This document shows positions 51,679 to 60,630 of a stretch of DNA of 64,000 nt, piece by piece. The notes beneath the pieces were generated by a model that worked only from the letters and a program-made list of their open reading frames with translations, searched no databases and had not been told where the DNA came from. Made by a program: the position numbers and the translations under genes. Position 1 is the stretch's first letter; every line of letters starts with the position of its first letter. The stretch covers positions 172,967 through 236,966 of the forward strand of contig NZ_KZ983990.1 in NCBI RefSeq assembly GCF_003569785.1. The letters run 5' to 3'. The DNA comes from Leucobacter sp. wl10. Lineage in GTDB: Bacteria; Actinomycetota; Actinomycetes; Actinomycetales; Microbacteriaceae.

Positions 51679-52554
51679 TCAGTAGGTGCTTCGCAGAACG
51701 GATCGCGCGATCGCGTCGGCCAGCGCCTGCACGGCCTTGGCGTCGTCCTCGTGCAGCTCGGGCCGGCGCAGCAGCACGAAGTTGACGCCGCCGAGCTCGG
51801 GCAGGTCGGCCGCCGGTGAGCAGACCGTCAGGTCGCGCGGCACGAGCGAGAGCGGCAGCGCTCCGATACCCAGCCCAGCGCGGATCGCCGCGATGATGCC
51901 GTTCGACCCTTGGCACTCGCAGGCCGCGCGCCACCCCCGATCCGCCTCGGCGAGCGCGCCGAACACGCGATCCCTCGTCATGCTCGGCGCACGGTAGGTG
52001 ACCAGCGGCACGGGGTCATCGGGCCCGGGTTCGACGCCCCGGTCGGCGACCCAGACCAGGCGATCCGGCGCCACGACGGTGCGATGGAAGGCGGGCATGA
52101 GGTGCGCATCGAATTGCTTCACGAGGGCGAGATCGAGCTCCTCGCGCCTCAGCGCATCGATCAGGGGGAGGTACTCCTGCACCGAGAGCGAGAACACCAC
52201 ATCGGGGTGCGCGCTCGTGAAGGCCCGCAGCATCATGGGGAGTTGGGTCGAGGCGAAGTCCTCGGCCGCGCCGAAGCGGATGCGCCCCAGCCGGCGCTCG
52301 GCGCCGAGGAAGCGCAGGATGTCCTGGTGCGCCTCCTCGAACCGAGCCGCGAGCGAGCGCAGAGACTCCCCCGTGCTCGTGAGCGTGATCTTGCGTCCCC
52401 CGCGCACGAAGAGCGGGGCACCGGCCATCGCCTCGAGCCGCTGCACATGCTGGGTGATGGTCGGCTGGCTCATGTCTCGCAGCCTTGCGGCCTGCGAGAA
52501 GCTGCGCAACTCGCAGACGGCGAGGAACGAGCGCAGTACCTTCGGGTCAACCAT
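51679..52554 (-). CDS. LysR-family transcriptional regulator
   Basis: 291 residues from ATG 52554. Helix-turn-helix: LRSFLAVCELRSFSQAARL then SQPTITQHVQRLEAMAG; the periplasmic-binding-like effector domain follows. Divergent from the MFS transporter gene, with a perfect TATTGG-n5-CCAATA palindrome in the 88-nt gap, so it probably controls that transporter and its own unit. Confidence 0.92.
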   Translation of the reverse strand: MVDPKVLRSFLAVCELRSFSQAARLRDMSQPTITQHVQRLEAMAGAPLFVRGGRKITLTSTGESLRSLAARFEEAHQDILRFLGAERRLGRIRFGAAEDFASTQLPMMLRAFTSAHPDVVFSLSVQEYLPLIDALRREELDLALVKQFDAHLMPAFHRTVVAPDRLVWVADRGVEPGPDDPVPLVTYRAPSMTRDRVFGALAEADRGWRAACECQGSNGIIAAIRAGLGIGALPLSLVPRDLTVCSPAADLPELGGVNFVLLRRPELHEDDAKAVQALADAIARSVLRSTY

Positions 52555-52569
52555 GTCCACCCCCGGAGC

Positions 52570-52586
52570 TATTGGAAATCCCAATA
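52570..52586. promoter_or_regulatory. Candidate LysR binding site
   Basis: TATTGG AAATC CCAATA, a perfect 6+5+6 inverted repeat containing T-N11-A, 16 nt upstream of the LysR start and 57 nt upstream of the MFS start. Confidence 0.6.
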
Positions 52587-52642
52587 CCGACTATTGAATC
52601 GACCGGCTCAATACGATGGCGGTGTCCCGACAGGAAGTGACC

Positions 52643-53923
52643 ATGTCCCACGAATCCGTGCCGCCCACTACCGGGTCGATCCCTGCGCCTTCGGGGCGTC
52701 CGAGCTGGGGCGAGGCCTTCGGCGTGCTGAGAGTGCCGAACTTCCGCCGCTTCGTGAGCGCCTACGGGGTGCTCGTCACCTCGCTGTCGATGCAGCGGAT
52801 CATGCTGGCCTGGTCGGTGCTCGAGGTCTCGGGCGACCTGACCCATGTGGGCCTCGCCGTGGCGACGCAGTATCTGCCCATGCTGCTGCTCGGCCTGCCG
52901 GGAGGGGTGGTCGCCGATCGATGGAGCAAGCGACGCACGCTGCTGGCCTGCCAGCTGGGCTACCTCGCCCTCGCGGTTGCGGTCCTCGTGATCGCCTTCG
53001 CGCAGTCGCTCGACCTCGTCGCCATCTACCTCTTCGGGGCGCTCATCGGCGTCGTCCAGGCCTTCCATCTGCCGGCCTCGCAGGGCATCATCGGCGAGAT
53101 GGTGAGCGCGCGCGCGATCCCCGCGGCCATCTCGCTCACCTCCTCCGCCTTCCAGGCCGGCCAGGTGATCGGGCCGGCACTCGGGGGCCTGCTGCTCGCG
53201 CAGCTGGGCACCGCCTGGTCCTGGGCGGTCAACCTGCTCGTCGTGGCGATCTCGATGCTCCTGCTGCTGCGGGTCGACCGGTCCCGGCTCACGATCCGCC
53301 ACCGCCCGCCCGGGGACCGCACGACGGTCTCGGAGGGGCTGCGCTACGTGGCGCGCAAGCCGACCCTCACGATCGTGCTGCTCCTCATCCTCATCATCTC
53401 GATCTGCGTCTACGCGACCCCGGTGTTCCTCACCGCGTACGCGGAGCAGGAATTCCGCATCGGCGCCGCCGGCTACGGCATGCTCACCTCGATCATGGCG
53501 GTCGGCGCCCTCGCCGGCGCGGTGCTGAGCGCGAAGCGACCGGCGCCGACGCTCGCGATGATCCTGCTCTTCACCGTGGCGCTCGGCGTGAGCCAGGCGA
53601 TCATGGGCCTGGTCTACGCGCTCGCCCTCTTCAGCGCGACGCTGTTCATCCGCGGCGCCACGAGCCTGTTCACCACGACCGCCGCGAACTCCTTCGTGCA
53701 GCTGCGCACGCATCCGCTCATGCTGGGCCGAGTCATGTCGTTCTACGGCATAATGATGAACGGAGGCATGGCACTCGGCAACCTCGTCATCGGAGCGCTC
53801 ATCGCGGGCTTCGGAGTGCGTCCCGTGATGATCGCCGCGGGAGTGCTGCCCGCCGTGCTCGCGCTTGCGGTCTGGCTCTTCGTCCGGCGCTCCGGCCCCG
53901 GGGCCGGCCGAGCAGAGCGCTGA
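52643..53923 (+). CDS. MFS transporter, EntS/drug-efflux-like
   Basis: 426 residues from ATG 52643, which has AGGAAG upstream; an ATG at 52616 is also in frame. About twelve membrane segments with the MFS loop motif GVVADRWSKRRTLLACQ between segments 2 and 3. The wording (ATQYLPMLLLGLPGGVVADR, ISLTSSAFQAGQVIGPALGGLL) matches the EntS-like exporter branch. It may expel a toxic intermediate or an unrelated compound; control by the divergent LysR is likely. Confidence 0.88.
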   Translation: MSHESVPPTTGSIPAPSGRPSWGEAFGVLRVPNFRRFVSAYGVLVTSLSMQRIMLAWSVLEVSGDLTHVGLAVATQYLPMLLLGLPGGVVADRWSKRRTLLACQLGYLALAVAVLVIAFAQSLDLVAIYLFGALIGVVQAFHLPASQGIIGEMVSARAIPAAISLTSSAFQAGQVIGPALGGLLLAQLGTAWSWAVNLLVVAISMLLLLRVDRSRLTIRHRPPGDRTTVSEGLRYVARKPTLTIVLLLILIISICVYATPVFLTAYAEQEFRIGAAGYGMLTSIMAVGALAGAVLSAKRPAPTLAMILLFTVALGVSQAIMGLVYALALFSATLFIRGATSLFTTTAANSFVQLRTHPLMLGRVMSFYGIMMNGGMALGNLVIGALIAGFGVRPVMIAAGVLPAVLALAVWLFVRRSGPGAGRAER

Positions 53924-53976
53924 GCGCGGAGCGAGCTCCGGCCCGCCCCGCGCATCGGCAGGAGCACCGCGGAACA

Positions 53977-55005
53977 CTACTCGACGACGACCTCGGCGAG
54001 CACCGTGCCGAAGATAATCGACTCATCGCCGATGTTCGTCGCGCAGCGGCGGCGGATCCAGACGACGATACCGTCGTTCGGCGCGGTGACCTCACCGCGC
54101 ACGTTGCCGAGGTGGTCGACGACCTCGGCGAGCAGCGCGCCCCCCGTCACCTCGTCGCCGGGCTCGGCGTGGGCCACGTAGAAGCCGCCGGCGGCCGAAG
54201 GTGCGAAGGTGGCGTCGACTCGGCGGTAGCTGCCGCGCAGCTCGGCCTCCCCCTCGAGCACGCCCGTGTAGCGCAGAATGTTGAGCAGGCTGCCCAGGTG
54301 GTGCTGGACCATTTCGCGGCGGTAGGTCCCACCCCCGTACTCGAGTGTCACCGCGGGCTTGCCCGCCTCGAGGAAGGCGATGCGGGAGGTGCCGCCCCAG
54401 GCTCCTCCCTTCCAGAGGATCTCGTTGCCGGCCGCGATACCGAGCGGCTGCGCGAGCTCCTCGAAGCCGCCCTGCACGACGGCGAGGGGGGCGATCTGGC
54501 CGTAAGCACCGCCGGTGTGGATATCGACCATCGCGTCGGCGGCGGGGATGATCTCGCGGATGTAGAGATCTGCGAGCCTGTTCGAGAAGGTGCCGGTCGG
54601 GGAGCCGGGGAAGATGCGGTTGAAGTTGCAGCCGTCGACGCCGCTCTCGCGCGCATCCGCGACGAATGCGGTCTCGCTCAGGCACGGGATCGCGATGACC
54701 GTGCCGTGCATCTGCTCGGGATCGAGGTGGGCGAAGAGGCTCCGTACGGCCTGCTGACCGTCGTACTCGTCGCCGTGCACACCGCCCTGCACCACGATGC
54801 GGGGGCCTTTGAAGCGGCCGTGGAAGACTCGGAAGTCGAAGCCCGCCTCGAGGCCGTGCACATCGGTGCCGAGCACGATGCGGCCGTCGGCGACGCTGCC
54901 GGGGGCGACCACGGTGCCGCCGAGGCCGAAGTTCTCGGTCTGCGGCTCGTCGGTGGCGGCCGGCACCTTCACCGGCTGCTGCTTCCAGGTCTCTGTTTCG
55001 GTCAT
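53977..55005 (-). CDS. AstE/aspartoacylase-family deacylase
   Basis: 342 residues from ATG 55005 (GAGGAAC site). Zinc metallo-hydrolase pattern: VQGGVHGDEYDGQQAV (first His and Glu), a GCNFNRIFPGSPTG Arg/Asn block, MVDIHTGGAYGQ (second His) and the catalytic Glu region VTLEYGGGTYR. The C-terminal 90 residues form a beta-barrel-like tail. Members remove N-acyl groups from amino acids or ectoine derivatives. Positioned downstream of an amine oxidase and the peptide importer, it could deacylate an imported N-acyl amine. Confidence 0.87.
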   Translation of the reverse strand: MTETETWKQQPVKVPAATDEPQTENFGLGGTVVAPGSVADGRIVLGTDVHGLEAGFDFRVFHGRFKGPRIVVQGGVHGDEYDGQQAVRSLFAHLDPEQMHGTVIAIPCLSETAFVADARESGVDGCNFNRIFPGSPTGTFSNRLADLYIREIIPAADAMVDIHTGGAYGQIAPLAVVQGGFEELAQPLGIAAGNEILWKGGAWGGTSRIAFLEAGKPAVTLEYGGGTYRREMVQHHLGSLLNILRYTGVLEGEAELRGSYRRVDATFAPSAAGGFYVAHAEPGDEVTGGALLAEVVDHLGNVRGEVTAPNDGIVVWIRRRCATNIGDESIIFGTVLAEVVVE

Positions 55006-55104
55006 CGACTGTTCCTCACTGTCTGTGTTGTTGTGCACTCGTTGCCGGTGCGGCATCATCCGCCGCACCGTCCTTGGCCGATCGGGCCGGGGTCTCGCCG
55101 CCGC

Positions 55105-56232
55105 TCAGGCGGTCTCGCGTTCGCGCCGCAGAAAGGCGGTGTCGGGGTCGTCAGGCGCGTCGAGCGCGAGATCGGCCACGATCTGCCCATAGGCGGGAGC
55201 GAGCTTGAATCCGTGCCCCGAGAAGCCGACGGCATAGGTGACGTGCGAGCCGGCGGAGGCCTTCTGCACCACGGGGCGCGCATCGGGCGTGTACCCCTCG
55301 AAGTAGGTCTCGAGCCGGAACGGCTGGGGTTGCAGCGAGGGGAAGTACTCGGCGAGCCGGCGCCTGAAGCCCGCGAAGTTCTCCTCTCGCACGACGTAGT
55401 CGGCCTCGTCGGGCGTCGGCACATCGAGGTGGTGGACGCCCGAAAGACCCAGCTTGATCGAGATGCCGTCTTGAGAGGGGACCCCGTAGAACTGCTCGGG
55501 CTCGAAGCGCACGAACGGGGGCAGGCCCTCGAGCGCTCCGAACTCTCGCGGGAAGAACCAGGCCGATGTCACCTTGCGGGGCTGCACGACGCCGCTGCCG
55601 ACCGCCGTCGCGAGCTGCGGAGCCCAAGCACCTGTCGACACGACGACCTCGTCGTACTCGCGTGCGCCCCGGTCGGTGCGCACGGCGACGGTGTCGCCGA
55701 TCTCGTCGACACCGAGCACCCTCGTGCCCTCGAACACGGAGGCGCCTCGAGCTGCGGCAGCGGTGACTGTGCTCAGGATCGTGAGCTCGGGCCTGATCAG
55801 GCCGCCGTCGTGATCGTAGAGGCCGACGTCGTCGTCGTGGAACACCATCTGAGGGTAGCGCTCGCGCAGCTGCGAGGGGGTGAGCTGATCGACCCGCAGT
55901 CCGTAGCGCTCGATACCCTCGATCGAGCGGACGACCTGCCCGCATCCCGCGGTGCCGACGGCGAGCGCGCCGGTGATGACGCGCAGCTGCTGGCGGGTCT
56001 CCGCCTCGAGCCTCTGCCAGATCTCCTCGGCGCGCTGGATGAGGGGTACGTAGGCGGGGTCCTCGTACTGGATGGTGCGGAACACGCGGCCGTCGCCGCC
56101 CGACGCGCCGAGGCCGTGGCCCACCGAGTGCATCTCGTAGCCGTCGACCTCGACGCCCTCGTGGCGCGAGAGCTGCCATAACGCCTGTGCCCCGATGGCC
56201 CCGAGGCCGATCACTGCGATGCGTCTGCTCAT
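55105..56232 (-). CDS. FAD-dependent amine oxidase, sarcosine/N-methyltryptophan oxidase family (paralog B)
   Basis: 375 residues from ATG 56232. Rossmann motif VIGLGAIGAQALWQL; GASGGDGRVFRTIQYEDPAY; C-terminal FSGHGFKLAPAYGQ. The covalent-flavin Cys position reads ETYFEGYTPD, so as in paralogs A and C the cysteine is missing. It lies between the deacylase and phosphotriesterase-family genes. Upstream are a GTATCA...TGATAC palindrome over the promoter and a 34-nt element shared with the promoter of paralog C. Confidence 0.88.
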   Translation of the reverse strand: MSRRIAVIGLGAIGAQALWQLSRHEGVEVDGYEMHSVGHGLGASGGDGRVFRTIQYEDPAYVPLIQRAEEIWQRLEAETRQQLRVITGALAVGTAGCGQVVRSIEGIERYGLRVDQLTPSQLRERYPQMVFHDDDVGLYDHDGGLIRPELTILSTVTAAAARGASVFEGTRVLGVDEIGDTVAVRTDRGAREYDEVVVSTGAWAPQLATAVGSGVVQPRKVTSAWFFPREFGALEGLPPFVRFEPEQFYGVPSQDGISIKLGLSGVHHLDVPTPDEADYVVREENFAGFRRRLAEYFPSLQPQPFRLETYFEGYTPDARPVVQKASAGSHVTYAVGFSGHGFKLAPAYGQIVADLALDAPDDPDTAFLRRERETA

Positions 56233-56270
56233 CTTGAAACCACCGTCCGTCTCCCTGATGCACTCCAAAA

Positions 56271-56287
56271 GTATCAGAATATGATAC
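56271..56287. promoter_or_regulatory. Palindromic operator over the promoter of amine oxidase B
   Basis: GTATCA GAATA TGATAC is a perfect 6+5+6 inverted repeat. On the minus strand it includes a TATTCT -10 box, 17 nt after a TTGTAA -35 box; binding would repress transcription of the gene starting at 56232. Confidence 0.55.
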
Positions 56288-56360
56288 GTTGTACCACTTT
56301 ACAAGCCGCTTCTGTCAAAAAAGTTCGTGCTGTTGCTTGATGATCTGGGGCCTGTCGCTC

Positions 56361-56394
56361 GATTTTCGAGCCTAACGTTCCACATTTCAGCATG
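56361..56394 (+). repeat. 34-nt element shared with 62701-62734
   Basis: Begins GATTTTCGAGCC, contains GTTCCACATTTCAGCA. It matches the element at 62701-62734 at 27 of 34 positions in the same orientation relative to the plus strand, although the genes it precedes are on opposite strands. Likely a regulator-binding site. Confidence 0.6.
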
Positions 56395-56403
56395 GCTTAG
56401 GAA

Positions 56404-57309
56404 TCAATCTGCGAACACTCTCCGCGGATTCTCGACCAGCAGCAGACGGAGCTCGTCGGCTCCGATGCCCCGCAAGCGCAGCTCGGGTGCAAGCCGTTCG
56501 AATATCGCCGCGTATCCGGTTCCGCCGTAGGCCCGCATGTGCGACTTCATGCAGACGTCCTGCGAGAGCAGCAGGCGATCCTCGAAGCCCCGACGGAAGA
56601 CCTCGGCGATCAGATCGGCGCGCAGGCCGGTCTCCCAGTCGTTCTGGCAGCGCAGCAGATCGAACTGCACCCACGCGCCGCTGCGGGCGATCTGCTCGTG
56701 CAACTCGGGATCGTGCACGCTGTCGAGATGTCCGATGATGCACTTCGAGAGATCTGCGTCTTCCTCGCCGAGCACCTCGAGCTGGTGCAGCGAGACGCGG
56801 GAGCCGAAAGCGTGGGTGCTCAAGGGCAGCCCGGTGCTCCGCTGGGCGCGGGCCGCGGCCCGCAGCGCGCGCTCCTCGGCGGGGCTCATCATGAGACTGC
56901 TCGCGATTTCGCCGATGATCCCGGGCTTCACCCCGCTCTCCCCGACGCCCTGCTCGATCTCGAGCACGAGCGCATCGGCCAGCCGCGAGACACTCCACTC
57001 GGCGACCTCTCTGGGATGGAACTCCTGCAGGTACCAGCCCGCGCCCATGACGATATTGAGCCCGGTTTCGCGCGCGATCCTCTGCAGCACCAGCGGATCG
57101 CGCCCGATACCGGGCGGCGTGACGTCGCAGAGCGTCGTTCCGCCGGCCTCCCGGAGCGACGCGAGCTCGCGCACCACGAGGGGCACGTCAGTCAGGCGGA
57201 GATTGTAATCCCCGGTCACGGAGTAGCGGTCGATCCACACATGCTCGTGCATGAGCGTCACGCCCAACTGGTCCGCCTCGGTCTCTCCGAGCACCGTCTG
57301 CACCGTCAT
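56404..57309 (-). CDS. Phosphotriesterase-family metal-dependent hydrolase
   Basis: 301 residues from ATG 57309. Binuclear-metal TIM barrel of the amidohydrolase superfamily: LMHEHVWID (HxH), a Glu in GIIGEIA at the bridging position used by Lys in true phosphotriesterases, STHAFGSR and IIGHLDSVHD (two His) and LSQDVCMKSHM (Asp). Most family members are lactonases or carboxyl-ester/N-acyl hydrolases, so the name should not be taken as organophosphate activity. It follows the peptide-binding protein gene after a strong hairpin and probably hydrolyses an imported lactone or amide. Confidence 0.87.
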   Translation of the reverse strand: MTVQTVLGETEADQLGVTLMHEHVWIDRYSVTGDYNLRLTDVPLVVRELASLREAGGTTLCDVTPPGIGRDPLVLQRIARETGLNIVMGAGWYLQEFHPREVAEWSVSRLADALVLEIEQGVGESGVKPGIIGEIASSLMMSPAEERALRAAARAQRSTGLPLSTHAFGSRVSLHQLEVLGEEDADLSKCIIGHLDSVHDPELHEQIARSGAWVQFDLLRCQNDWETGLRADLIAEVFRRGFEDRLLLSQDVCMKSHMRAYGGTGYAAIFERLAPELRLRGIGADELRLLLVENPRRVFAD

Positions 57310-57357
57310 AGCACCACCCCCGTCCCCCGAAGGGCCCGCGTCTCGAACAGGGAAGAC

Positions 57358-57393
57358 GATCGCCCCGGGCCGCAAGCCGTCCCCGGGGCGATC
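57358..57393. terminator. Hairpin between receptor and hydrolase genes
   Basis: A perfect 12-bp stem (GATCGCCCCGGG at 57358-57369, complement at 57382-57393) in the 94-nt gap. It could partly terminate the importer transcript, lowering expression of the downstream hydrolase and oxidase genes. Confidence 0.7.
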
Positions 57394-57403
57394 GCGGTCG
57401 GGT

Positions 57404-58975
57404 TTACTGGATCTCGACGTTGGAGTAGAGGGCGACCCCAGCGACGTCGAACGTCATCTTCGTGACGTCCGACGACCAGAACGGCGTGGTGTTCTCCTCC
57501 CAGAGCGGGATCATCCAGGCGTTCTCGATGATCTGCTTCTGGAAGTCCTGCACGAACTTGATGCGCTCATCGCGATTGGCCATGCCCAGCTGGGCCGTGT
57601 TGGCCTCGTCGATCTCAGCCGGAGCGTTGGTGTAGGCGAAGAAGCTCTCCAGGTTGCCCGCATCGGCGCTCGTGTTCCAGTCGATCAACATGTCGTAGTC
57701 GAGACCTTGCCAGCGTTCGCGCAGGCCGTTCGAGTCGGTCTTGTAGATCGACAGGTTCACGCCGAGCTTCTTGAGCTGCTGCTGCACGTTTTCCATGTTG
57801 GTGTCGGCGCCCGGGGTGTAGACGATGACCTCGATGTCGAGCGGCTTGCCGTCCTTCTCGCGCACGCCGTTCGCACCCATCTTCCAGCCCGCGTCGTCAA
57901 GGATCTTCGACGCGGCGTCGAGATCGTACGCCAGCTGGTCGGAGAGGTCGATGCGGAAGGGATGCGAGGAGTTCTCGACGCCCGTGGCGGGGCTGAAGAT
58001 GTTCGGCTTGGTAGCGAGCATCTCCTTGCGGTCGAAGCCGATCATCAGCGCCTTGCGTACGGCCTGGTCGCTCATGATGGGGCTGCCGAGGTTGATCTTC
58101 CAGCTCGCCGAGATGGCGGGCAGCGGCTTCGGGGAGTTCTGGAAGCCTGCATTCTTGAGCAGGCCGGCGTCGGCCTCGGTGACCGTGTGGACGACGTCGA
58201 TCTCGCCCGAGAGCGCGGCGCCCGAGCGGGTCGAATCGTTGTCCATGATGTTGAACTGCAGCGTCTTGATCTTGCCGGGGCCCTGGTTGTCCCAGCCCTC
58301 GGCGCCCCAGGCGTAGTCGTCGTTGCGCTTGAGGGTCAGGCGCTCCATCGGCACGTACTCCGTGACGACGTAGGGTCCGCTACCCTGCAGGCCTCCGACG
58401 ACGCATCGCTCGGCGGGCTTGAGCGCCACCGACTCCTTCGAGTAGATCGCGAGCTGCGGCGTCGAGACCCCGTACAAGAACGCCACGTTGGGCTCGCTGA
58501 AGCGCACCTTGACGGTGCTCTTGTCGACGACCTCGGTCGTCTCGTAGCCCGCGAGGTGGGCTTGAGCCGCCCAGGCATCGGCGCCCAGCTCGAAGAGGCG
58601 GTCGAAGTTCGCCTTGACGGTCTCTGCGTCGAGCTTCGAACCGTCGGTGAAGGTCACATCGTCGCGCAGTTTGAATGTGTACTCGGTGGCGTCCTTATTG
58701 ACCTCGAACTCCGTGGCGAGCCATGGGCGGGGCACGCCATCCGGACCCATGTAGACCAGAGAGTCGGCCATCTGGCGCGACCACTGCAGTGTGACGCGCA
58801 TGTCGAGCGTGCCGGGATCGAGACAGCCGCCGTCGGCGTCGATGGCGACGCGTATGGTGTCCCGGCCTGTGCCGCCGGCGCCGGCGCCGCTCGACCCTCC
58901 GGAGCAGCCCACCAGCACCAGCATCGCGGCGATGGCAACTGCGCCACCCGCGATCAGCCTGTTCTTGAGTTTCAT
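57404..58975 (-). CDS. Peptide/nickel-type ABC transporter substrate-binding lipoprotein
   Basis: 523 residues: signal peptide with lipobox VLVGC (Cys24) and a Gly/Ser linker, then a family 5 receptor (LKLRDDVTFTDGSKLDAETV-like region, SWKINLGSPIMSDQAVRKAL, WMIPLWEENTTPFW). It binds oligopeptides or other cationic/acylated compounds and delivers them to the DppBC channel. AGAGGA site upstream. It is the last importer gene, 32 nt after the ATPase gene. Confidence 0.92.
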   Translation of the reverse strand: MKLKNRLIAGGAVAIAAMLVLVGCSGGSSGAGAGGTGRDTIRVAIDADGGCLDPGTLDMRVTLQWSRQMADSLVYMGPDGVPRPWLATEFEVNKDATEYTFKLRDDVTFTDGSKLDAETVKANFDRLFELGADAWAAQAHLAGYETTEVVDKSTVKVRFSEPNVAFLYGVSTPQLAIYSKESVALKPAERCVVGGLQGSGPYVVTEYVPMERLTLKRNDDYAWGAEGWDNQGPGKIKTLQFNIMDNDSTRSGAALSGEIDVVHTVTEADAGLLKNAGFQNSPKPLPAISASWKINLGSPIMSDQAVRKALMIGFDRKEMLATKPNIFSPATGVENSSHPFRIDLSDQLAYDLDAASKILDDAGWKMGANGVREKDGKPLDIEVIVYTPGADTNMENVQQQLKKLGVNLSIYKTDSNGLRERWQGLDYDMLIDWNTSADAGNLESFFAYTNAPAEIDEANTAQLGMANRDERIKFVQDFQKQIIENAWMIPLWEENTTPFWSSDVTKMTFDVAGVALYSNVEIQ

Positions 58976-59007
58976 TTCGGGTGTGTCCTCTCGTGTGGAT
59001 GGGAAGA

Positions 59008-60630
59008 TTACAAGTTGATCGCCGCGTCGAGCAGACGCCGCGTGTACGGATCCCGCGGAGCCGCGAACACCGCGGCCGAGGGGCCCGCCTCGACGATCTC
59101 GCCTCGGTTGATGATGGCGACCTCATCGGCGAAGTTGCTCACCAGCGCCAGATCATGCGAGATGAATAGGTAGGCCATGCCGAACTCCCGCTGCAGTTCG
59201 CCGAGCAGTTCCATCACCTGATCCTGTACGACGACGTCGAGGGCCGAGACCGGCTCGTCGCAGACCACGAGCTTCGGCGAGGAGGCGAGCGCACGGGCGA
59301 TGCCGACGCGCTGACGCTGGCCGCCGCTGAGCTCGGTCACGCGGCGCTTCAGGAACGAATCGGGCAGTCCGACCGCGTCGAGCAACTCACTCGCCCGCTT
59401 CTGCCGGCTGAGCCGATTGCCGATGCCGTGCACGGTCAGGGGTTCCGTAATGATGTCTTGAATGGACATGAGCGGATCGAGCGAGCTGAATGGGCTCTGG
59501 TACACGACCGAGATGTCGCGACGGACCTCGCGCAGCCGGCGTCCCCGTGCATGAGTGATGTCCTCGCCGAGGAACTCGATGGTGCCCGAGCTCACGTCTT
59601 CGAGGCGCAGACAGAGACGGGCCGTTGTGGTCTTGCCCGATCCGGACTCGCCGATGAGCGCCAGGGTGCGCCCGGCCCGGATCTCAATCGAGACATCCTT
59701 GACCGCCTCGACCTGCCTGCTCTTGTCGAATCGATCGCGGTAATTCTTGAAGAGACGATCGGCCCTCAGCACGATCGGCGCCGTATGCTCGGCTTCCTCG
59801 GCCTCCGCCAGCGCGTCGTCCTCCTGCTCCGCGATCGCCTCGATGAGGAACTGCGGGTTCTTTGAGGCGAGCAGCTTCGTGTAAGGGTTCTCGGAGTTCG
59901 CGAGCACTTCAGACGATCTGCCCGTCTCCACGATGCGCCCCTGCTGCATCACGATCGTGCGGTCGGCGCGGTTCGTGGCGAGCGCGAGATCGTGCGTGAT
60001 GAGCACGAGGGCCTTGCCCCGCTCCCGTACAAGGCCCTCGAAGTGATTCATGATCTGCTGAGAGACGGTGACGTCGAGCGCGCTCGTGGGTTCGTCTGCG
60101 ATGATCAGGTCGGGATCACCCGCGAATGCCGCTGCGATGAGCACGCGCTGGCGCATCCCACCCGAGAGTTCGTGGGGGAAGGAGAGCGCGACGCGCTCCA
60201 CATCGATGAGACCCGCGGCCCGCAGCAGCTCATGCACCTTGGCCTTGGCCTCGCTCCGCGTGCAGAGCTTGTGCAGCAGCAGCGATTCGGCGACCTGCGC
60301 GGCGACCCGCTTCGTCGGGTTGAGTGACGTCATCGGATCCTGGGGCACGTAGCCGACCCTGCGGCCGCGGATCCTGCGCATCACCTTGTCGTCGGCCCCG
60401 ATCACCTCCTCCCCCTGCAGAAGGATGCTGCCCCGCTGCAGCGCGTTCTCGGGCAGCAGGCCGACCATGGTGCTCATCGCCGTCGACTTGCCCGAGCCGG
60501 ACTCGCCGACGATCGCGACGATCTCGCCCTCGCGGACATCCATCTCGAAGTCGCGCAGCGCGGGCAGCAGCCGTTCCCGCACCCTGTAGTCGACGTCCAG
60601 ACCTGCGATGCTCAGCAGATTCTTGCTCAT
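59008..60630 (-). CDS. Fused dual ATP-binding protein of a peptide-type ABC importer (DppD-DppF)
   Basis: 540 residues with two complete cassettes. First: Walker A GESGSGKSTA, signature LSGGMRQR, Walker B IADEPTSALD. Second: Walker A GESGSGKTTT, signature LSGGQRQR, Walker B VCDEPVSALD. Each is followed by a switch His (ITHDLAL, ISHDLAL). The start at 60630 overlaps the permease stop (ATGA). Fusion of the two ATPases into one chain is common in actinobacterial systems of this type. Confidence 0.93.
   Translation of the reverse strand: MSKNLLSIAGLDVDYRVRERLLPALRDFEMDVREGEIVAIVGESGSGKSTAMSTMVGLLPENALQRGSILLQGEEVIGADDKVMRRIRGRRVGYVPQDPMTSLNPTKRVAAQVAESLLLHKLCTRSEAKAKVHELLRAAGLIDVERVALSFPHELSGGMRQRVLIAAAFAGDPDLIIADEPTSALDVTVSQQIMNHFEGLVRERGKALVLITHDLALATNRADRTIVMQQGRIVETGRSSEVLANSENPYTKLLASKNPQFLIEAIAEQEDDALAEAEEAEHTAPIVLRADRLFKNYRDRFDKSRQVEAVKDVSIEIRAGRTLALIGESGSGKTTTARLCLRLEDVSSGTIEFLGEDITHARGRRLREVRRDISVVYQSPFSSLDPLMSIQDIITEPLTVHGIGNRLSRQKRASELLDAVGLPDSFLKRRVTELSGGQRQRVGIARALASSPKLVVCDEPVSALDVVVQDQVMELLGELQREFGMAYLFISHDLALVSNFADEVAIINRGEIVEAGPSAAVFAAPRDPYTRRLLDAAINL

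Noticed and set aside
51910..56181. A very long plus-strand open frame (about 1,400 codons) opposite the LysR, deacylase and amine oxidase genes
   Set aside because: It is antisense to well-supported genes and crosses the MFS gene in another frame; composition is His/Arg/Glu/Gly-rich as expected for a reversed high-GC frame, with no recognisable domain.
56404..57309. Organophosphate-degrading phosphotriesterase
   Set aside because: The bridging position looks like Glu rather than the carbamylated Lys, and the context is amine/peptide catabolism; family members of this kind are usually lactonases or ester/amide hydrolases.
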